Part shown: in pieces, positions 15,947-25,625 of the stretch
Layout of the letters: the number at the start of each line of letters is the position of its first letter
Numbering within the stretch: the first letter of the stretch is position 1
Assembly (NCBI GenBank): GCA_900553895.1
Contig: USFB01000022.1
Location: 1 to 34,130, forward strand
Origin: an uncultured bacterium
GTDB taxonomy: Bacteria; Cyanobacteriota; Vampirovibrionia; Gastranaerophilales; Gastranaerophilaceae
Direction of reading: 5' to 3'
DNA length: 34,130 bases
Notes under the pieces: generated by a model
What the model was told of the DNA's origin: nothing
The model's database searches: none
Seen by the model: only the letters and a program-made list of their open reading frames with translations
Program-made: the position numbers and the translations under genes

Positions 15947-18046
15947 TACGATAATATAATTATAAACCTGATTTAGTGTATCAACAAAAGCATTTTGATT
16001 TCCAAAGAATACATAAAATTCAGCTTTATTGTTACCTATCATTTGCAATGTTTCAACTTCAATCGGAGGACCTGCAGGAGTTGAACGAGCGGGATTTTGC
16101 GGATTGGATATTACGCCGGTTGCACGCAATATCGGAATATAAAGATGATTTTTTGCAACCTCGTATTGCGTCAACCCCTTTGTAACAACGCCGATATTAT
16201 TTTCTTCTTCGTCTATCAAAAGTCCTCTCTGCATTGGGGCGGTATTGGTTTTTGCTTCAATACCGCGAATTTTTGGAAGATTCTTTCTGATATCATACTC
16301 AGGTTCAAAATTTCTTTTAATTAATTGGTTCATATCTTCTGAAAAAACTTCCTTAATCGGTCTTGCCAACTCAAAACCTGCAGTTAGCAAATGATTTTTT
16401 TGAGTATTTATCCAATCAAACATAAATTTTAAACAAGCTGAGTGTTTATCTAAACTTATGATTAGCGGAACGATATCCCATTTGCCTTCAAAATCGATTT
16501 TTAAAGAAACGCGTGTTGGAGTATTCAAAACAACTTTAGAACGTAAAATTTTAAATTCAGTTCCGTTGTCATCTTCTTTCGGACCGCAATTGTAACTGTC
16601 ACCAAAATCAACAAAATCTACAAGCGAGAATCTTATTCCGTTTATAAAAATGTTATCACCTTCTATTTTTAGTGAAATATTGGAGTTTTCAATAAAATTA
16701 TCCCCTACTCTTAAATCAGTCTCAGAAACAGCAGGCATGATGTATTCAACTTCGCTTGTTTCCAAACTTTTGATTTCTGCCAAATAAGTATAGATATTTG
16801 TATAATCCTCTGTAATCGGTATTCTTTGGGTGTCAGTAAGCAAATATTTATCAAAACCTTTTCTGAAATTGATTTTTTCATATCCATCAAGTTTTTGTGT
16901 GGTTTCAAATTCTACAATTCCTGAGAACTCCCTGTCTGAAAGATTTAAAATTTTCTTTTCTTCAAAATGGTTTTTGAATTTCAATTCATCAACAATTGTA
17001 TTTGCAATTTGTTTGATTTTCATATAACGGATAAAGTTTTCTCTATGCACATCTGCGGTAGAACATCCGCAAATACTATCATGTGCTTGATTTTGAAGAA
17101 GCATTTTATAAGCGTATTCTAATAAACTGTCGTATTTTGTTTCTTTTTGCTGTTTAGTAAAACGAGTCGCCAAATCCAACAAATAAGTAGATTCCACATT
17201 CTCGCGTTTCAAATCTAATCTTGAAGAATAACAGCCTTGCAAAACAAAAGTTTTAGAATTGTCGCGAAGTTCGTCATTCCATTCAAATTGTCTGAAGTTA
17301 TTTTCTACATGCTTAAAGTATTCAAAAGGAGAACCTAATTTGATTTGGTAATCCTCTTTTAAAAGTTCGTTTATTGATTCAATTTGAACATCAATATCAC
17401 TTTCCACACCCAAATGATCAGCACCTATCGGAAGTAAAATGTAATCGCCGGATTTTTCAGCCAATAAATCTAAGTTGTTTTTAAGTAATTCCGCTTTTTT
17501 TTCAATTGGTGCATTGATAGAAAAAACATCATTAAAATAACCTCTAACAAGATTCACAGTATCCATGCCACACCAAGAAAATTCAGCAGGAAAATCTCCG
17601 CAGCCACGCCAAACAACACATTTATCTATCCCAAAATCTCGCAGAATATCAACGACATTTTGGCTGTGCCCGAAAGTATCCGGAAGATATCCTATAAAAT
17701 CATTACATCCGTATCTTTGAGCAATCTTCATACCGATTTCAAGGTTTTTTGAAAAACAAGTTTTGTCGGTTAAAAACTCATCGACCAAACAATAAAAAGG
17801 ACCAATAAAAAGCATTTTATCTTTAATCAGAGAACGGATGAGTTTTTCTTTTTCCGGGCGCATTTCAAGATAATCTTCTAACGCGCTCACTTGTCCATCA
17901 AAATAAAAACAAGGGATTTTGCCGTCTTGGAGCAAGTCTAAAATATTATCAAATACCCTTAAAAGCCTCATTCTAAAGACTTCAAATTCTCTATACCACT
18001 CTCTGTCCCAGTGCGTATGCAAATACGCTATAACTTGTTTTCTCAT
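15944..18046 (-). CDS. GH38 alpha-mannosidase
   Basis: A 700-residue glycoside hydrolase of family 38, expected to release alpha-linked mannose from glycans or mannosyl sugars. The N-terminus carries the zinc-site motif HTHWDREWY (H12 and D14). GYLPDTFGHSQ near residue 121 holds the Asp nucleophile, and AHDSICGCS near residue 330 holds the fourth zinc ligand (His). The C-terminal half is beta-rich, as in the family. No signal peptide is seen, so it acts on imported sugar in the cytosol. It lies 49 nt downstream of feoB in the same direction. Confidence 0.92.
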   Translation of the reverse strand: MRKQVIAYLHTHWDREWYREFEVFRMRLLRVFDNILDLLQDGKIPCFYFDGQVSALEDYLEMRPEKEKLIRSLIKDKMLFIGPFYCLVDEFLTDKTCFSKNLEIGMKIAQRYGCNDFIGYLPDTFGHSQNVVDILRDFGIDKCVVWRGCGDFPAEFSWCGMDTVNLVRGYFNDVFSINAPIEKKAELLKNNLDLLAEKSGDYILLPIGADHLGVESDIDVQIESINELLKEDYQIKLGSPFEYFKHVENNFRQFEWNDELRDNSKTFVLQGCYSSRLDLKRENVESTYLLDLATRFTKQQKETKYDSLLEYAYKMLLQNQAHDSICGCSTADVHRENFIRYMKIKQIANTIVDELKFKNHFEEKKILNLSDREFSGIVEFETTQKLDGYEKINFRKGFDKYLLTDTQRIPITEDYTNIYTYLAEIKSLETSEVEYIMPAVSETDLRVGDNFIENSNISLKIEGDNIFINGIRFSLVDFVDFGDSYNCGPKEDDNGTEFKILRSKVVLNTPTRVSLKIDFEGKWDIVPLIISLDKHSACLKFMFDWINTQKNHLLTAGFELARPIKEVFSEDMNQLIKRNFEPEYDIRKNLPKIRGIEAKTNTAPMQRGLLIDEEENNIGVVTKGLTQYEVAKNHLYIPILRATGVISNPQNPARSTPAGPPIEVETLQMIGNNKAEFYVFFGNQNAFVDTLNQVYNYIIV

Positions 18047-18095
18047 AGGTTAATAATAACTCAAACTCTGTTTCGACGCAATAAATAGTAAATAT

Positions 18096-20426
18096 TTACC
18101 GCCCCATCAAAGCACTGCCTAAGTAGTAAACACCAAACGCAACAAGCCAAGCTATTGAACATTGCATTAATACAACCAGTGTTGCATATCTTTTGCCCAA
18201 CTCTCTTCTAACTGTTGCAATTGCTGCTACACAAGGTGTGTATAATAGACAAAATACTAAGAATACAAATGCTGTAAGTTGGCTAAACAAACCACAGTCT
18301 TTTATGTCGCCTACTAAAATGCTCAATGTACTTACAACGCTCTCTTTTGCCATAAATCCTGTAATAAATGCGGTTGCAATTCTCCAATCAGCAATACCCA
18401 AAGGTTTAAATAACGGTACAAGCATATTACCTAAAATAGCAAGCAAGCTGTCTGCAGGATGTGAAACCAAGTTTAATTTGATATCAAAAGATTGCAAGAA
18501 CCAAATAACGATTGTTGCCCAAAAGATTATTGTAAAAGCTTTTGTTACAAAGTCTTTTGACTTCATATAAATTAATCTGTAAACATTTACAAAGCTTGGC
18601 ATTCTGTAGCTTGGAAGTTCCATTACAAAAGGAACAGCCTCACCTTTGAAGAAAAAGTATTTCATAATGTAGGCTAAAATAATACCTACAAAAATCCCTA
18701 ATAAATACAAACAAAGGATTACAATTGCTTGGTGTTGTTTGAAAAATGCAGCTGTAAACAGTGCGTAGACAGGTAGTTTTGCAGAACAACTCATAAACGG
18801 AGTCAAGAAAATTGTCATTTTTCTATCGCGTTCTGATGGTAAAGTTCTTGTTGCCATAATTGCAGGAACTGAACATCCAAAACCAATTAACATAGGAACA
18901 AAACTTCTGCCTGAAAGTCCGATTTTTCTGAGTAGCTTATCCATAAAGAAGGCTACTCTTGCCATATAACCGCTGTCTTCTAAAATTGATAAGAAGAAAA
19001 ACAGAGTTACGATAACGGGTAGGAAACTCAAAATACTCCCTACACCTTGAAAAATACCGTCAATTATAAGTGAATGTACAACAGGATTTAAGCCATAAGC
19101 GGTTAATCCGCAATCTACAATATTTGTAACCAATACGATAATTCTGTCCATCAGACTTGTTAATAAAGTTCCCAAAGGACCGAATGTTATATAGAAAATA
19201 AATCCCATAATAGCTAAGAAAGCCGGAATTGCCGTGTATTTACCAGTTAAAATTTTATCTGTTTTTGTAGAAATTCTTTGTCCGATAGTTTCAGTTGGTT
19301 TTGAAACAAAGTTAGCACAAAGGTTTTCAATGAAAGTAAAACGCATATCTGCTAAAGCAGCTTCACTATCCAATCCTGAATCTTCTTCTAGTTCTTTTAT
19401 AATGTGGTCACAAGCATCAATTTCGTTTTTATCAAGTCCTAACGCATCAAGTGTAATTTGGTCTTTCTCTGTCAATTTTGTAGCTGCAAAACGCGTTGGA
19501 ATTTGAACTGCATGCGCATGATCTTCAATCAAGTGTTCAATTGAGTGAATACATCTATGGACAGGACCATCAGCACAAAAGTCTATACGGTGAGGATGAT
19601 CGCCATATTGTGCGACATTAATTGCGTGATCTATTAACTCTCCAATACCTTCGCCCCTTGATGCGGAAATTGGAATTACAGGCACACCAAGCATAGATTC
19701 TAAGCCGTTTACATCAATACTACCGCCACTTTCCACGACTTCATCCATCATATTCAATGCAATTACCATTGGAACATCAAGTTCAATTAATTGCATTGTC
19801 AAAAATAAATTACGCTCAATATTGGTAGCATCTACGATGTTAATAATTCCATCGGGTTTTTCTTTCAGAATAAAATCTCTTGTTACTACTTCTTCATTGC
19901 TATAAGGTGAAAGCGAATAAATTCCAGGAAGGTCAGTTATTGTTGCGTTTTCGTGTTCTTTAATAACACCGTCGGTTCTATCAACTGTTACCCCTGGGAA
20001 ATTGCCGACATGTTGGTGAGAACCTGTTAATTTGTTGAATAAAGTAGTTTTACCGCAATTCTGATTACCTGCCAGTGCAAAATGAACATTTTCTTTTAAT
20101 TTAATTCTTTTTGCGCCGTCAATTTGTTCTTCACCAATCATTGAGTGATCAATATCTTCAAAAACCTTATTTTTACGAGGATAATTATGTGCATCGTGAA
20201 TATCTTTTAGGATAATTTTCGACGCGTCAGACTTTCTAAGTGTCAATTCATAACCGCGCACTCTTATTTCTAATGGGTCGCCCATCGGCGCAGTTTTGAT
20301 TAACTTAACTTCAACATTTGGAGTTAAGCCCATATTTAAAATGTGATTTCGAAGAGCCTTATCTTCACATTCAATTGATTTTATATATCCTTCTTTGCCA
20401 ACAGGCAAATTATCCAGCGTTGTCAT
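18096..20426 (-). CDS. feoB: Ferrous iron transporter, FeoA-FeoB fusion
   Basis: A 776-residue inner-membrane Fe2+ uptake protein. Residues 1-76 are a FeoA SH3-like domain fused in frame (NLPVGKEGYI, LRNHILNMGLTP). Residues ~110-275 are the GTPase domain with G1 GNQNCGKTT, the G2 region VGNFPGVTV, G3 DLPG and G4 NMMD. The rest is the membrane part with Gate-like repeats (containing GFGCSVPAIMATRTL) and a final helical hairpin. AGG precedes the ATG, and its own promoter sits in the 56-nt gap to the ATPase gene. I did not recognise a clear Fur box. Confidence 0.95.
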   Translation of the reverse strand: MTTLDNLPVGKEGYIKSIECEDKALRNHILNMGLTPNVEVKLIKTAPMGDPLEIRVRGYELTLRKSDASKIILKDIHDAHNYPRKNKVFEDIDHSMIGEEQIDGAKRIKLKENVHFALAGNQNCGKTTLFNKLTGSHQHVGNFPGVTVDRTDGVIKEHENATITDLPGIYSLSPYSNEEVVTRDFILKEKPDGIINIVDATNIERNLFLTMQLIELDVPMVIALNMMDEVVESGGSIDVNGLESMLGVPVIPISASRGEGIGELIDHAINVAQYGDHPHRIDFCADGPVHRCIHSIEHLIEDHAHAVQIPTRFAATKLTEKDQITLDALGLDKNEIDACDHIIKELEEDSGLDSEAALADMRFTFIENLCANFVSKPTETIGQRISTKTDKILTGKYTAIPAFLAIMGFIFYITFGPLGTLLTSLMDRIIVLVTNIVDCGLTAYGLNPVVHSLIIDGIFQGVGSILSFLPVIVTLFFFLSILEDSGYMARVAFFMDKLLRKIGLSGRSFVPMLIGFGCSVPAIMATRTLPSERDRKMTIFLTPFMSCSAKLPVYALFTAAFFKQHQAIVILCLYLLGIFVGIILAYIMKYFFFKGEAVPFVMELPSYRMPSFVNVYRLIYMKSKDFVTKAFTIIFWATIVIWFLQSFDIKLNLVSHPADSLLAILGNMLVPLFKPLGIADWRIATAFITGFMAKESVVSTLSILVGDIKDCGLFSQLTAFVFLVFCLLYTPCVAAIATVRRELGKRYATLVVLMQCSIAWLVAFGVYYLGSALMGR

Positions 20427-20450
20427 AGTAACCTCAATATATCTATGAAT

Positions 20451-20478
20451 ATTATATGTGCTAAAAATTTGTTGTTAA
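20451..20478 (-). promoter_or_regulatory. Promoter of feoB
   Basis: On the minus strand, TTAACA, a 16-nt spacer, then TATAAT, in the gap between the ATPase gene and feoB. It allows iron uptake to be transcribed apart from the upstream metal ATPase. Confidence 0.55.
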
Positions 20479-20482
20479 TTAT

Positions 20483-22255
20483 TCATTCTCGGAAATAGGA
20501 TGCTCTTATTGAATTCAATATTGCAATTATTGAAACTCCTACATCTGCAAAAACAGCACCCCACATTGAAACAAAGCCTAAACCGCCTAAAATTAGGAAT
20601 AATAATTTAACTCCGAGCGCAAAAACAATGTTTTCTTTTACGATAAGCATTGTATTTTTTGCCATTTTGATTGCCAAAGCTACCTTTGAAGGCTTATCAT
20701 CCATAATTACAATATCGGCGGCTTCTATTGCAACATCTGAACCTAAACCGCCCATTGCTATGCCGACATCCGCACGAGTCAGAACCGGCGCATCATTAAT
20801 GCCATCACCAACGAAAATTACGCTCCCTTTACTTGAAATAATAGTGTTTTCTAATTTTTCAACTTTATCTTTCGGCAAAAGTTCTGCATAATATTCATCA
20901 ATTCCGATTTCAGTTGCAACATTTTGTGCATTTATTCTGGAATCTCCTGTTAACATTTCAGTTTTTAATCCAAGCTTTTTAAGAGTTTTTATCGCAGATT
21001 TTGTGTCATCTTTGATTGTGTCTGATATCACGATGTAGCCTTGATAAACACTGTCAACCACGACGTAAGCAACAGTTCCGGCTTTATTAACAGGAGTTGT
21101 GTTTACAAATTTTGCGTTACCGACTAAAATTTCTTTACCATCAATTTTAGCCCTAATTCCATATCCTGCAATTTCTTCTATCTCATTGTTTGTTGGAATT
21201 TCTGCATTATATTTTTCTTTGTACGCTTCTCTAATAGCTTCTGCTATAGGGTGTGGAGAAACAGCTTCTGCTAGAGCTGCATAGCGTAGTAAATCAGGAT
21301 TGTCTGAAGAAATTTCAACAACTTTAAAATTACCTTTTGTTAAAGTGCCTGTTTTATCGAAAACTGCAACTTTTGCCTTTGATAAAATTTCTATGTAGCT
21401 ACTACCCTTTATTAAAATTCCCTTAGAAGACGCGCCACCAATTCCTGCAAAAAAGCTCAAAGGGATTGAAATTACAAGCGCACAAGGACAAGAAATTACT
21501 AAAAAGGTCAAAGCTCTTTCAATATAAAAAGGAGGAATACAAGCGATAATACAAGCGATGATTACAACCGACGGAGTATAGTAGCGTGCAAATTTAGTTA
21601 TAAAGTTTTCGGCTTTCGCTTTCTTAGAAGATGCGTTTTCTACAAGTTCCAAAATCTTTGCAACGGTAGATTCGCCAAACGGTTTCGTTACTTTGACTTC
21701 TAAAATTCCGTTAAGATTTATACATCCGCTAATTACTTCATCTCCGTCTTCAACGATTTTGGGCAGAGCTTCGCCTGTCAAAGCAGAAGTATCAAGCGAG
21801 GCTTTTCCTGAAACAACTATGCCATCAAGCGGTATTTTTTCACCTGTTTTTACTGTTATAATATCGCCAATTTTCACTTCTGTTGGTGAAACTTTTTTAC
21901 CATTTAAGTTCGCATAATCAGGGCGAATATCCATAAGGGCTGCGATAGAGTCTTTTGATTTATCAACCGCCTTATCTTGCATGTATTCGCCGATTTGGTA
22001 CAAAATCATTACCATAACAGCTTCGGGGAACTCTTTTATGCAAATCGCACCGACTGTAGCGAGTGACATCAAAAAGTTTTCGTCAAAAATTTGACCTTTA
22101 AAAATATTTTTTATTGCACGAAATAGAACATCCGCACCAACAATCAGATAAGCAACAAAAAAGAACGGTTTATATATGTAGCCCAGACCGAACAAAAAGA
22201 GCCCGGTAATTATCCTTAGAATAACAAATGTATCAATTTCTTCGTGTTCGCACAT
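20483..22255 (-). CDS. P1B-type metal ATPase, Zn2+/Cd2+ exporter type
   Basis: About 590 residues. I start it at 22255 because AAGGAG lies just before this ATG; an in-frame ATG 15 nt earlier overlaps that site. It pumps soft metal ions out of the cell using ATP. It shows the metal-binding CPC in membrane helix 6 (VISCPCALV), the phosphorylated Asp in DKTGTLT, the SPHP motif, GDGINDAP, and a last helix pair with the conserved Lys and Asp (VKLLF...FADVG) typical of the ZntA/CadA group. There is no N-terminal HMA domain; instead the protein begins MCEHEE, which may bind metal. It heads the run ATPase-feoB-GH38. Confidence 0.92.
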   Translation of the reverse strand: MCEHEEIDTFVILRIITGLFLFGLGYIYKPFFFVAYLIVGADVLFRAIKNIFKGQIFDENFLMSLATVGAICIKEFPEAVMVMILYQIGEYMQDKAVDKSKDSIAALMDIRPDYANLNGKKVSPTEVKIGDIITVKTGEKIPLDGIVVSGKASLDTSALTGEALPKIVEDGDEVISGCINLNGILEVKVTKPFGESTVAKILELVENASSKKAKAENFITKFARYYTPSVVIIACIIACIPPFYIERALTFLVISCPCALVISIPLSFFAGIGGASSKGILIKGSSYIEILSKAKVAVFDKTGTLTKGNFKVVEISSDNPDLLRYAALAEAVSPHPIAEAIREAYKEKYNAEIPTNNEIEEIAGYGIRAKIDGKEILVGNAKFVNTTPVNKAGTVAYVVVDSVYQGYIVISDTIKDDTKSAIKTLKKLGLKTEMLTGDSRINAQNVATEIGIDEYYAELLPKDKVEKLENTIISSKGSVIFVGDGINDAPVLTRADVGIAMGGLGSDVAIEAADIVIMDDKPSKVALAIKMAKNTMLIVKENIVFALGVKLLFLILGGLGFVSMWGAVFADVGVSIIAILNSIRASYFRE

Positions 22256-22336
22256 GATGTTCTCCTTCATTATTATTATAAAACAATTCTTTTAAATATA
22301 ATAAACCATTCAAATTCGTGACTTTAAAAAAATTAT

Positions 22337-22345
22337 TGTTATAAT
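22337..22345 (+). promoter_or_regulatory. Extended -10 promoter, probably leaderless start
   Basis: TG-T-TATAAT ends only 6 nt before the ATG at 22352. The predicted transcription start therefore falls at the start codon. A weak -35 (GTGACT) lies 16 nt upstream. No Shine-Dalgarno is present. Confidence 0.55.
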
Positions 22346-22351
22346 AATTTT

Positions 22352-22843
22352 ATGAAGAGAATTTTAGCTTTACTACTATTTATATTATCTGCACTTCCAA
22401 TTTTTGCGGATGAAGTTATTTTGAGCACAGGAATTGCGATTAATGATATTCCAAAAGCATTTTTTGGAAGTTGGAGAGTTACGGCGCAACTTGCAGACAC
22501 AAACAGTTATGGAACTTTTAAGCCTGTAAGCACAGATATGTGGAACCTATCAAGAGTCGGTGATAAAATCACTTTGTCAAATCCTTTTACGGGTGCAAAT
22601 GCAGAAATTTCAGTTAGAGCAGTTGAAGGAAATTTAGTTGTTTTCTCTAAAAAAGCACCTTATGATAACAAAGTTTTAACAGATACCGTAACATTAAGAC
22701 TTTCTGATAATAAATTTTCAGGAATTAACGATTTAACATTAGAATCTTTTTCTTTGGTTGATAATCATTTGATGAAAACAGAGCATGCAAAATACACCAT
22801 TAAAGGTGAAAAAATTTCTGGAGAAAGCATTTTAAAACATTAG
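22352..22843 (+). CDS. Secreted protein of unknown function
   Basis: A 163-residue exported protein. Residues 1-19 are a signal peptide (MKRILALLLFILSALPIFA, cleavage after FA). The mature part is beta-rich, with repeated short strands (SWRVTAQL, LSRVGDKITLSN, DTVTLRLSDNKFSGIN) that suggest a lipocalin-like or beta-barrel fold, but I do not recognise the family. The ATG has no ribosome-binding site and lies 7 nt past a -10 box, so a leaderless mRNA is likely. It ends 1 nt from a convergent small gene. Confidence 0.75.
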   Translation: MKRILALLLFILSALPIFADEVILSTGIAINDIPKAFFGSWRVTAQLADTNSYGTFKPVSTDMWNLSRVGDKITLSNPFTGANAEISVRAVEGNLVVFSKKAPYDNKVLTDTVTLRLSDNKFSGINDLTLESFSLVDNHLMKTEHAKYTIKGEKISGESILKH

Positions 22844-22844
22844 A

Positions 22845-23093
22845 TTATTCTTCGATAGAAAGTCCGTCGTTTTCTGTCGCAACTTCTAACAATCTGTAAG
22901 ACAAGTATGCGCCGAGTGCAACTGCTTTAAGATCAATGCTTTCATCGTGTTTTGCCACTTCTAAAATCGCAGAATTGATTTCAGGATTTTCTTCCTTAAG
23001 ATATTGAACCATATTTTTTCTCCAAGCCTGCACGTCCTGAAAAACTTCTGAAAAAATTTCAGATGACATATCTTCGGTTATGATTGGTAACAT
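22845..23093 (-). CDS. Small helical protein of unknown function
   Basis: An 82-residue acidic, probably all-helical, cytosolic protein with no signal peptide. I do not recognise it. It looks real: AGGAG precedes the ATG, a consensus promoter (TTGTAA-N17-TATAAT) lies just upstream, and the reading frame fits the space up to the convergent neighbour, stopping 1 nt from it. The promoter diverges from that of pnp. Confidence 0.7.
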   Translation of the reverse strand: MLPIITEDMSSEIFSEVFQDVQAWRKNMVQYLKEENPEINSAILEVAKHDESIDLKAVALGAYLSYRLLEVATENDGLSIEE

Positions 23094-23118
23094 GCTCTCT
23101 ATTCTCCTATTTTTTATA

Positions 23119-23147
23119 ATTATAATTTATATTGCAATTAGTTACAA
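23119..23147 (-). promoter_or_regulatory. Promoter of the 82-residue gene
   Basis: On the minus strand, TTGTAA, a 17-nt spacer, TATAAT. The leader would be about 20 nt and contains AGGAG. Confidence 0.65.
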
Positions 23148-23210
23148 TACACCAAATATATTAAGAGCTGTATTTTCTCAAATTAAAATTTTATAAAAAA
23201 GTTATCCATT

Positions 23211-23239
23211 TTGCGAAAATCGCATGTTTATTGTATAAT
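23211..23239 (+). promoter_or_regulatory. Promoter of pnp
   Basis: TTGCGA, a 17-nt spacer, TATAAT. It gives a leader of about 75 nt. Confidence 0.7.
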
Positions 23240-23286
23240 CAGCATGGAAAATTTTAAAAGAAAATTAGTAGAACTTAATGGAAGCG

Positions 23287-23307
23287 TTCGGCTTTCGAGT
23301 AGCCGGA
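23287..23307 (+). promoter_or_regulatory. Hairpin in the pnp leader
   Basis: A 7-bp stem (TTCGGCT/AGCCGGA, one G-U pair) with a 7-nt loop, directly upstream of the pnp ribosome-binding site GAAGGA. In other bacteria pnp controls its own leader through RNase III and PNPase; a similar role here is inference. Confidence 0.4.
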
Positions 23308-23320
23308 GAAAGAAGGAAAA

Positions 23321-25462
23321 ATGGTACCTGAAACAAAAAGTTTTCAATTAGAAATTGGCGGTAAAACCGTTACTGTTGAAACAGGTAAGTACGCACAATC
23401 AACTAACGGAAGCGTTACTGTTCGTTGCGGTGATACAATGTTATTTGTACACTGTGTAGTTAGTAAAGAACCTAGAGTTGGGATAGACTTTTTCCCACTT
23501 CTTATTGATTATGAAGAAAGAATGTCATCAATCGGACGTATCCCTGGTGGTTACAACCGTTCAGAAGGTAAAGCAAGCGATAAAGCTATCCTTGTTTCAC
23601 GTTTAATTGATAGACCAATCAGACCTCTATTCCCAAAAGGATATAGAAACGATATTCAAATCGTAGCTCAATTATTCAGCTATGACCAACAAAACCAACC
23701 TGATACTTTGGCTATGTTAGGTGCATCTTGCGCATTGATGCTTTCAGGCGCACCATTTGAAGGCCCTATAGGTGCTGTAAGAGTTTCAAAAGTTGATGGT
23801 CAACTTATTGCAAACCCAACTCACCAACAAGCTGATAAATCAGATTTAGACATTGTTGTTGCAGGTACACACGATTCAGTAATTATGGTTGAAGCAGGTT
23901 GTAAATTCGTTACAGAAGACGATATTATGGAAGCTGTTGAATTTGCTCAAGGCGAAATCAGAAAACAATGCGAAGCTCAAGTTGAATTTGCAAAAGCTTG
24001 CGGCGTTGTTAAAGAAGAATTCGTAAACCCTTACGATACAACAGAACTTAAAAATATCATTAACGAAGTTGCTCACGATATGATTTTTGACGCATATCAC
24101 AACTTTGACAGAAAATACAGACAAGAAAAATTAGAAGAAGCTAAAAAGCTTGTTAAAGAAAGAGTTGAAGCTCTTCCAGAAGACCATTATATTCACAAAA
24201 TCATTGAAGAAACAGGCATTGACTTTGTTGCAGAAGAATTCAAAGCTGCTGAAAAGAAAATTATGCGTGCTATGATTCTTGATGAAGGTGTTAGAGCAGA
24301 CGGACGTAAACCAACCGAAGTTAGACCTATTTGGTGTGAAGTTGGCGTTATTCCTCGCGCTCACGGTTCAGCCGTATTTACAAGAGGTCAAACTCAAATC
24401 TTGTCAGTTGCAACACTTGCAGGCCCTGGCATGAAACAAGAATTAGACGGCGTTGATCCTGAAACTGAAAAAACTTACATGCATAAATACATCTTCCCTG
24501 GTTTCTCAGTTGGTGAAGTTAAACCTCTAAGAGGCCCTGGCAGACGTGAAGTTGGTCACGGCAACTTGGCTGAAAGAGCTAATGTTCCTGCACTTCCTTC
24601 TCAAGAAGAATTCGGTTATACAATCCGTGTAACTTCAGATGTATTAGAATCAAACGGTTCTACATCAATGGGTTCAACTTGCGGTTCTTCAATGGCATTG
24701 ATGAATGCAGGCGTTCCTGTTAAGTGCATGATTGGTGGTGTTGCAATGGGTATGATTACAGAAGAAGGTAAAGAACCTGTTGTATTAACTGATATTCAAG
24801 GTATTGAAGACTTCTTAGGTGATATGGACTTCAAAGTTACAGGTAACGATGATGGTATCACAGCTCTTCAAATGGATATGAAGGCAAAAGGTATTGCAAA
24901 TGATACATTGAGAAGAGCTCTAGCTCAAGCAAAAGAAGGTAGATTGCATATCTTGGGTGAAATGAGAAAAGTTATTACAGAACCTGCAAAACAACTTTCA
25001 CCATTTGCACCAAGCATTTCTACAATGACTATTCCTACTGAAGATATCGGAACAGTTATCGGACCTGGTGGAAAACAAATCAGAGCAATCATTGACGCTT
25101 CAGGTGCTGAAATTGATATTCAAGACAGCGGTGTTGTAACAATTACTTCTAACGACCAAGAAGGCGCAGCAATTGCTAAGAAGATGATTAAAGATCTTAC
25201 ATTCAAACCTGAAGTTGGTATGGTTATCAAAGGTAAAGTTGTAAGAATCATTCCTATTGGCGCGTTTGTTGAACTTGGCGGTGGTAAAGACGGTATGGTT
25301 CACATTTCTCAAATTTGCCAAGAAAGAATTGAAACAATTGAACCACACGTTAATATCGGCGACGAAGTTGTTGTTAAGGTTATCAAGATTGATGACAAGG
25401 GTAGAATTAACCTTACAATCAAGGGTGTAACCGAAGAAGATAAAGCTAAATTAAACGCTTAA
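23321..25462 (+). CDS. pnp: Polyribonucleotide nucleotidyltransferase (PNPase)
   Basis: A 713-residue 3'-5' phosphorolytic exoribonuclease of RNA decay, trimeric in the cytosol. Two RNase PH domains flank a helical linker (first core FFPLLIDYEERMSSIGRIPGG; second with RRAHG-like PRAHGSAVFTRGQTQ and the active-site run SMGSTCGSSMALMNAGVP). A KH domain follows (~560-620, GPGGKQIRAI) and then an S1 domain (~625-700, GAFVELGGGKDGMVHISQI). All parts are intact and the length is normal. AGAAGGA precedes the ATG. The last ~18 codons have a decayed second copy at 25899-25952. Confidence 0.97.
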   Translation: MVPETKSFQLEIGGKTVTVETGKYAQSTNGSVTVRCGDTMLFVHCVVSKEPRVGIDFFPLLIDYEERMSSIGRIPGGYNRSEGKASDKAILVSRLIDRPIRPLFPKGYRNDIQIVAQLFSYDQQNQPDTLAMLGASCALMLSGAPFEGPIGAVRVSKVDGQLIANPTHQQADKSDLDIVVAGTHDSVIMVEAGCKFVTEDDIMEAVEFAQGEIRKQCEAQVEFAKACGVVKEEFVNPYDTTELKNIINEVAHDMIFDAYHNFDRKYRQEKLEEAKKLVKERVEALPEDHYIHKIIEETGIDFVAEEFKAAEKKIMRAMILDEGVRADGRKPTEVRPIWCEVGVIPRAHGSAVFTRGQTQILSVATLAGPGMKQELDGVDPETEKTYMHKYIFPGFSVGEVKPLRGPGRREVGHGNLAERANVPALPSQEEFGYTIRVTSDVLESNGSTSMGSTCGSSMALMNAGVPVKCMIGGVAMGMITEEGKEPVVLTDIQGIEDFLGDMDFKVTGNDDGITALQMDMKAKGIANDTLRRALAQAKEGRLHILGEMRKVITEPAKQLSPFAPSISTMTIPTEDIGTVIGPGGKQIRAIIDASGAEIDIQDSGVVTITSNDQEGAAIAKKMIKDLTFKPEVGMVIKGKVVRIIPIGAFVELGGGKDGMVHISQICQERIETIEPHVNIGDEVVVKVIKIDDKGRINLTIKGVTEEDKAKLNA

Positions 25463-25470
25463 TTGATAAT

Positions 25471-25489
25471 GTTGGGCTGAAAGCCCAAC
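25471..25489. repeat. Small dispersed palindrome
   Basis: GTTGGGCT/AGCCCAAC with a 3-nt loop, followed by CTACAT. It is one of a group of palindromes in this window that share a CCTACAT-like suffix while their arms differ. Confidence 0.65.
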
Positions 25490-25501
25490 CTACATAAATA
25501 G

Positions 25502-25541
25502 AAGTCATCGGATTTTGGAAATCCAAAATCCGATGACTTTT
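25502..25541 (+). terminator. Terminator of pnp
   Basis: A long, near-perfect 18-bp hairpin (AAGTCATCGGATTTTGGA against its complement) ending in CTTTT, 40 nt after the pnp stop. It separates pnp from the small-RNA element that follows. Confidence 0.85.
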
Positions 25542-25590
25542 GTATTATATCTAAATTGTTACAATTAACAATGCGTTTTGAATGATTTTA

Positions 25591-25619
25591 TTGAAAAAAC
25601 TAAAAGAATAATATATAAT
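25591..25619 (+). promoter_or_regulatory. Promoter of antisense RNA, element copy A
   Basis: TTGAAA, a 17-nt spacer, TATAAT: a near-consensus promoter at the left edge of the element. The same boxes and spacing recur at copy B (33409-33437), so the site is conserved. Confidence 0.8.
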
Positions 25620-25625
25620 AAAAGC

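Noticed and set aside
22256..22270. Upstream ATG for the metal ATPase
   Set aside because: That ATG overlaps the AAGGAG ribosome-binding site that serves the ATG at 22255.
23244..23351. 35-codon upstream ORF in the pnp leader
   Set aside because: No ribosome-binding site, its ATG lies at the predicted transcription start, and it overlaps pnp in another frame; coding is possible but unsupported.
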